Shown here: one piece after another, positions 13,794-14,210 of the stretch | Layout of the letters: every line of letters starts with the position of its first letter | How positions within the stretch are numbered: position 1 is the first letter of the stretch | Origin: Bacteroidota bacterium | GTDB lineage: Bacteria > Bacteroidota > Bacteroidia > Cytophagales > Cyclobacteriaceae | Length of the DNA: 14,210 bases | Assembly: GCA_023417785.1 (NCBI GenBank) | Contig: JAEZEH010000055.1 | Span: 1 to 14,210, forward strand | Direction of reading: 5' to 3' | Program-made: the position numbers and the translations under genes | The notes under the pieces: generated by a model | What the model was told of the DNA's origin: nothing | The model's input: only the letters and a program-made list of their open reading frames with translations | The model's database searches: none

Positions 13794-14210
13794 ATGAAGA
13801 AGATGAAATCAAGAAGTAACAGCAAATACGCAAAAGGCAGTAAGACCTATAAGGAGGCTGCGAGCGGAAACCTGGACCGCCAGATTGCTGCGGAGCCAAA
13901 AAACATTCCTGGCTGGGGGATTGACGCGGACCCGAAGAACAATCCAACCTATCCGATGAAGAAGTATAACGGTGCCGACTTTGAGAGGATACATTATGAA
14001 CGCCCCGTTCAACAGGCGATGACCGTCAATGTATTTCAATCTATTGAGCGCCCATCGTTGCCTAGTGTTTTTGGCACGTCGACACCACCGACAGGTTTGA
14101 GTGGTATTGTTCGCAGGTTTGCTTATCGATTCAGTGAAGCGGATGCACGTCATTGGCTATCATTAGTCCTGGCCGACCGCGTTAACGTTGTAGAAGGAAT
14201 AGTCGACGAC
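13794..14210 (+). CDS. Conserved-looking hypothetical protein, 3' truncated by window
   Basis: The frame runs from the ATG at 13794 to the last base, with 139 codons and no stop, so the gene continues beyond the window. It starts 4 bases after the alcohol dehydrogenase stop. The N-terminus is basic and lysine-rich (MKKMKSRSNSKYAKGSKTYK), then a polar NLDRQIAAEPKNIPGWGIDADPKN segment, and a downstream folded-looking part (SGIVRRFAYRFSEADARHWLSLVLADRVNVVEGIVDD). No signal peptide or membrane helix is seen. I do not recognise a domain. The tight spacing suggests it works with the dehydrogenase. Confidence 0.8.
   Translation, partial: MKKMKSRSNSKYAKGSKTYKEAASGNLDRQIAAEPKNIPGWGIDADPKNNPTYPMKKYNGADFERIHYERPVQQAMTVNVFQSIERPSLPSVFGTSTPPTGLSGIVRRFAYRFSEADARHWLSLVLADRVNVVEGIVDD

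Overview
The window looks like chromosomal DNA from a member of the Bacteroidota, probably Cytophagales-like. This is inferred from gene content: a DUF983 zinc-ribbon membrane protein, a small SFDRxLF-type hypothetical protein, PAS proteins joined by an EEELRQNMEEL coiled coil, and a MarR-GNAT fusion. Most genes also lack a clear Shine-Dalgarno sequence, and a few TAnnTTTG promoter-like boxes are present. No database search was possible, so the taxonomy is an inference.

Layout. 1-855 is the 3' end of a PAS/coiled-coil sensor protein. 885-3216 (minus) is a two-gene, overlapping operon for an NfnA/NfnB-type flavin and iron-sulfur oxidoreductase. No glutamate synthase large subunit is nearby, so the usual name 'glutamate synthase small subunit' is probably misleading. 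3612-4238 (plus) is an atypical SDR (NAD(P)H-binding) protein, convergent with a 10-TM EamA exporter (4250-5176, minus). 5366-5737 (minus) and 5827-6174 (plus) are a divergent DoxX / HxlR pair that recalls quinone- and electrophile-stress loci. 6307-6504 (minus) is a small hypothetical gene with its own terminator. 6648-7058 (minus) is an Rnk homologue. 7671-8072 (plus) is DUF983. 8631-9239 (plus) is a secreted outer-membrane beta-barrel protein. 9397-10344 (minus) is a MarR-GNAT fusion with a clear palindromic operator just upstream of its own start. 10664-11185 (plus) is an exported DinB-fold protein with a strong terminator. 11664-12149 (minus) is a DUF421/YetF membrane protein. 12629-14210 (plus) holds a zinc-dependent alcohol dehydrogenase and, 4 bases later, a conserved-looking protein that runs off the window.

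Most genes are single-gene units; only the Nfn pair and the ADH pair look like operons. The mix suggests housekeeping redox balance plus stress and detoxification functions (Nfn, HxlR/DoxX, DinB, ADH, EamA export, MarR-GNAT), not one dedicated pathway. I found no transposase, phage, CRISPR, rRNA or tRNA.

The most unusual structure is not a gene. It is a roughly 195-base, multi-tier palindrome centred on base 11400, flanked by three AGGAC cores on the left and three inverted GTCCT cores on the right, each spaced exactly 11 bases apart. It sits between the 3' ends of dinB-like and DUF421. Second is the MarR operator candidate at 10357-10380.
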